This document shows positions 7,041 to 7,119 of a DNA stretch of 7,119 nt, piece by piece. Position numbers and translations under genes: made by a program. The DNA comes from Actinomycetota bacterium (GTDB lineage: Bacteria; Actinomycetota; Actinomycetes; Actinomycetales; Microbacteriaceae), in assembly GCA_018895315.1 (NCBI GenBank), contig JAHIOK010000338.1:1-7119 (forward strand), given 5' to 3'. How positions within the stretch are numbered: the first letter of the stretch is position 1; every line of letters starts with the position of its first letter. The notes under the pieces were generated by a model, which saw only the letters and a list, made by a program, of their open reading frames with translations, made no database searches and was not told the origin of the DNA.

Positions 7041-7119
7041 TGATCCCCGGCGACGGATTTATCCCGGGACGCATTGATCCCGGGACGCATTGATCCCGGG
7101 ACGCATTGATCCCGGGACG
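7031..7119 (+). repeat. 16-bp tandem repeat array, running off the right edge
   Basis: The unit is CGGGACGCATTGATCC. Three perfect, directly abutting copies lie at 7065-7080, 7081-7096 and 7097-7112, followed by the first 7 bases of a fourth at 7113-7119. To the left are a copy with one mismatch (7031-7046, GGATT for GCATT) and a diverged 18-nt copy (7047-7064). Each junction creates the palindrome TCCCGGGA. There are no spacers. The 16-nt period is not a multiple of three, so any reading frame is shifted in each unit and the array is unlikely to be coding. Total length cannot be known from this window. Confidence 0.9.

Noticed and set aside
6853..7090. Minus-strand short frames with repeated RPGIN/SRD peptides
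   Set aside because: They are translations of the 16-bp array and hairpins; the period shifts frame in each unit and no ribosome site or domain is seen.
6674..7093. Plus-strand open frame running from inside the CcsA-family gene into the repeats
   Set aside because: It starts in another frame of a conserved gene, and its C-terminal part is just translated repeat.
7031..7119. CRISPR array
   Set aside because: Units are 16 bp and abut with no spacers; no cas gene is present.

Overview
The window is very GC-rich and densely coded. It looks like an actinomycete, most likely Microbacteriaceae and probably Microbacterium or a close relative. The grounds are the archaeal-type (non-bacterial-length) aspartyl-tRNA synthetase, the actinobacterial order histidine phosphatase - TlpA/ResA - CcdA - ResB - CcsA, leaderless genes starting right after a TAnnnT box, and a marked excess of the words GGATGC/GCATCC. 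The family assignment is inference from these traits, not a database match.

Layout. 1-1092 (minus strand) is the N-terminal 364 residues of aspS, running off the left edge. 1093-1221 is a divergent promoter region. 1222-1887 (plus) encodes a DedA-family membrane protein. After a 73-nt gap, 1961-5745 is a tight four-gene plus-strand unit: histidine phosphatase (PGM-like), ResA/TlpA-type lipoprotein thioredoxin, CcdA and ResB, with gaps of 2 nt or overlaps of 4 and 20 nt. After an 80-nt gap holding a small hairpin and a good -10 box comes the CcsA/ResC-family haem lyase subunit (5826-6887). 6888-7119 is non-coding and packed with inverted and direct repeats. It ends in a 16-bp tandem array that runs off the right edge.

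How the genes work together. ResA, CcdA, ResB and CcsA form a complete System II cytochrome c maturation set. CcdA carries reducing equivalents from cytoplasmic thioredoxin across the membrane. The lipoprotein ResA uses them to reduce the haem-binding CXXCH cysteines of apocytochrome c. The ResB-CcsA complex moves haem to the outer face and attaches it. The histidine phosphatase is carried with them, but its substrate cannot be read from sequence. DedA proteins are membrane transporters, some linked to undecaprenyl-phosphate or phospholipid flipping. aspS is translation housekeeping.

Most of the window is ordinary conserved core genome. The parts worth a second look are the repeat-rich 3' end, the repeated leaderless promoter design, the hexamer bias, and small deviations in the maturation proteins (QCAPC active site, GFDTKE in the haem-binding segment, a low-complexity loop in CcdA). 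I saw no mobile element, CRISPR, tRNA, rRNA or new defence-like system.
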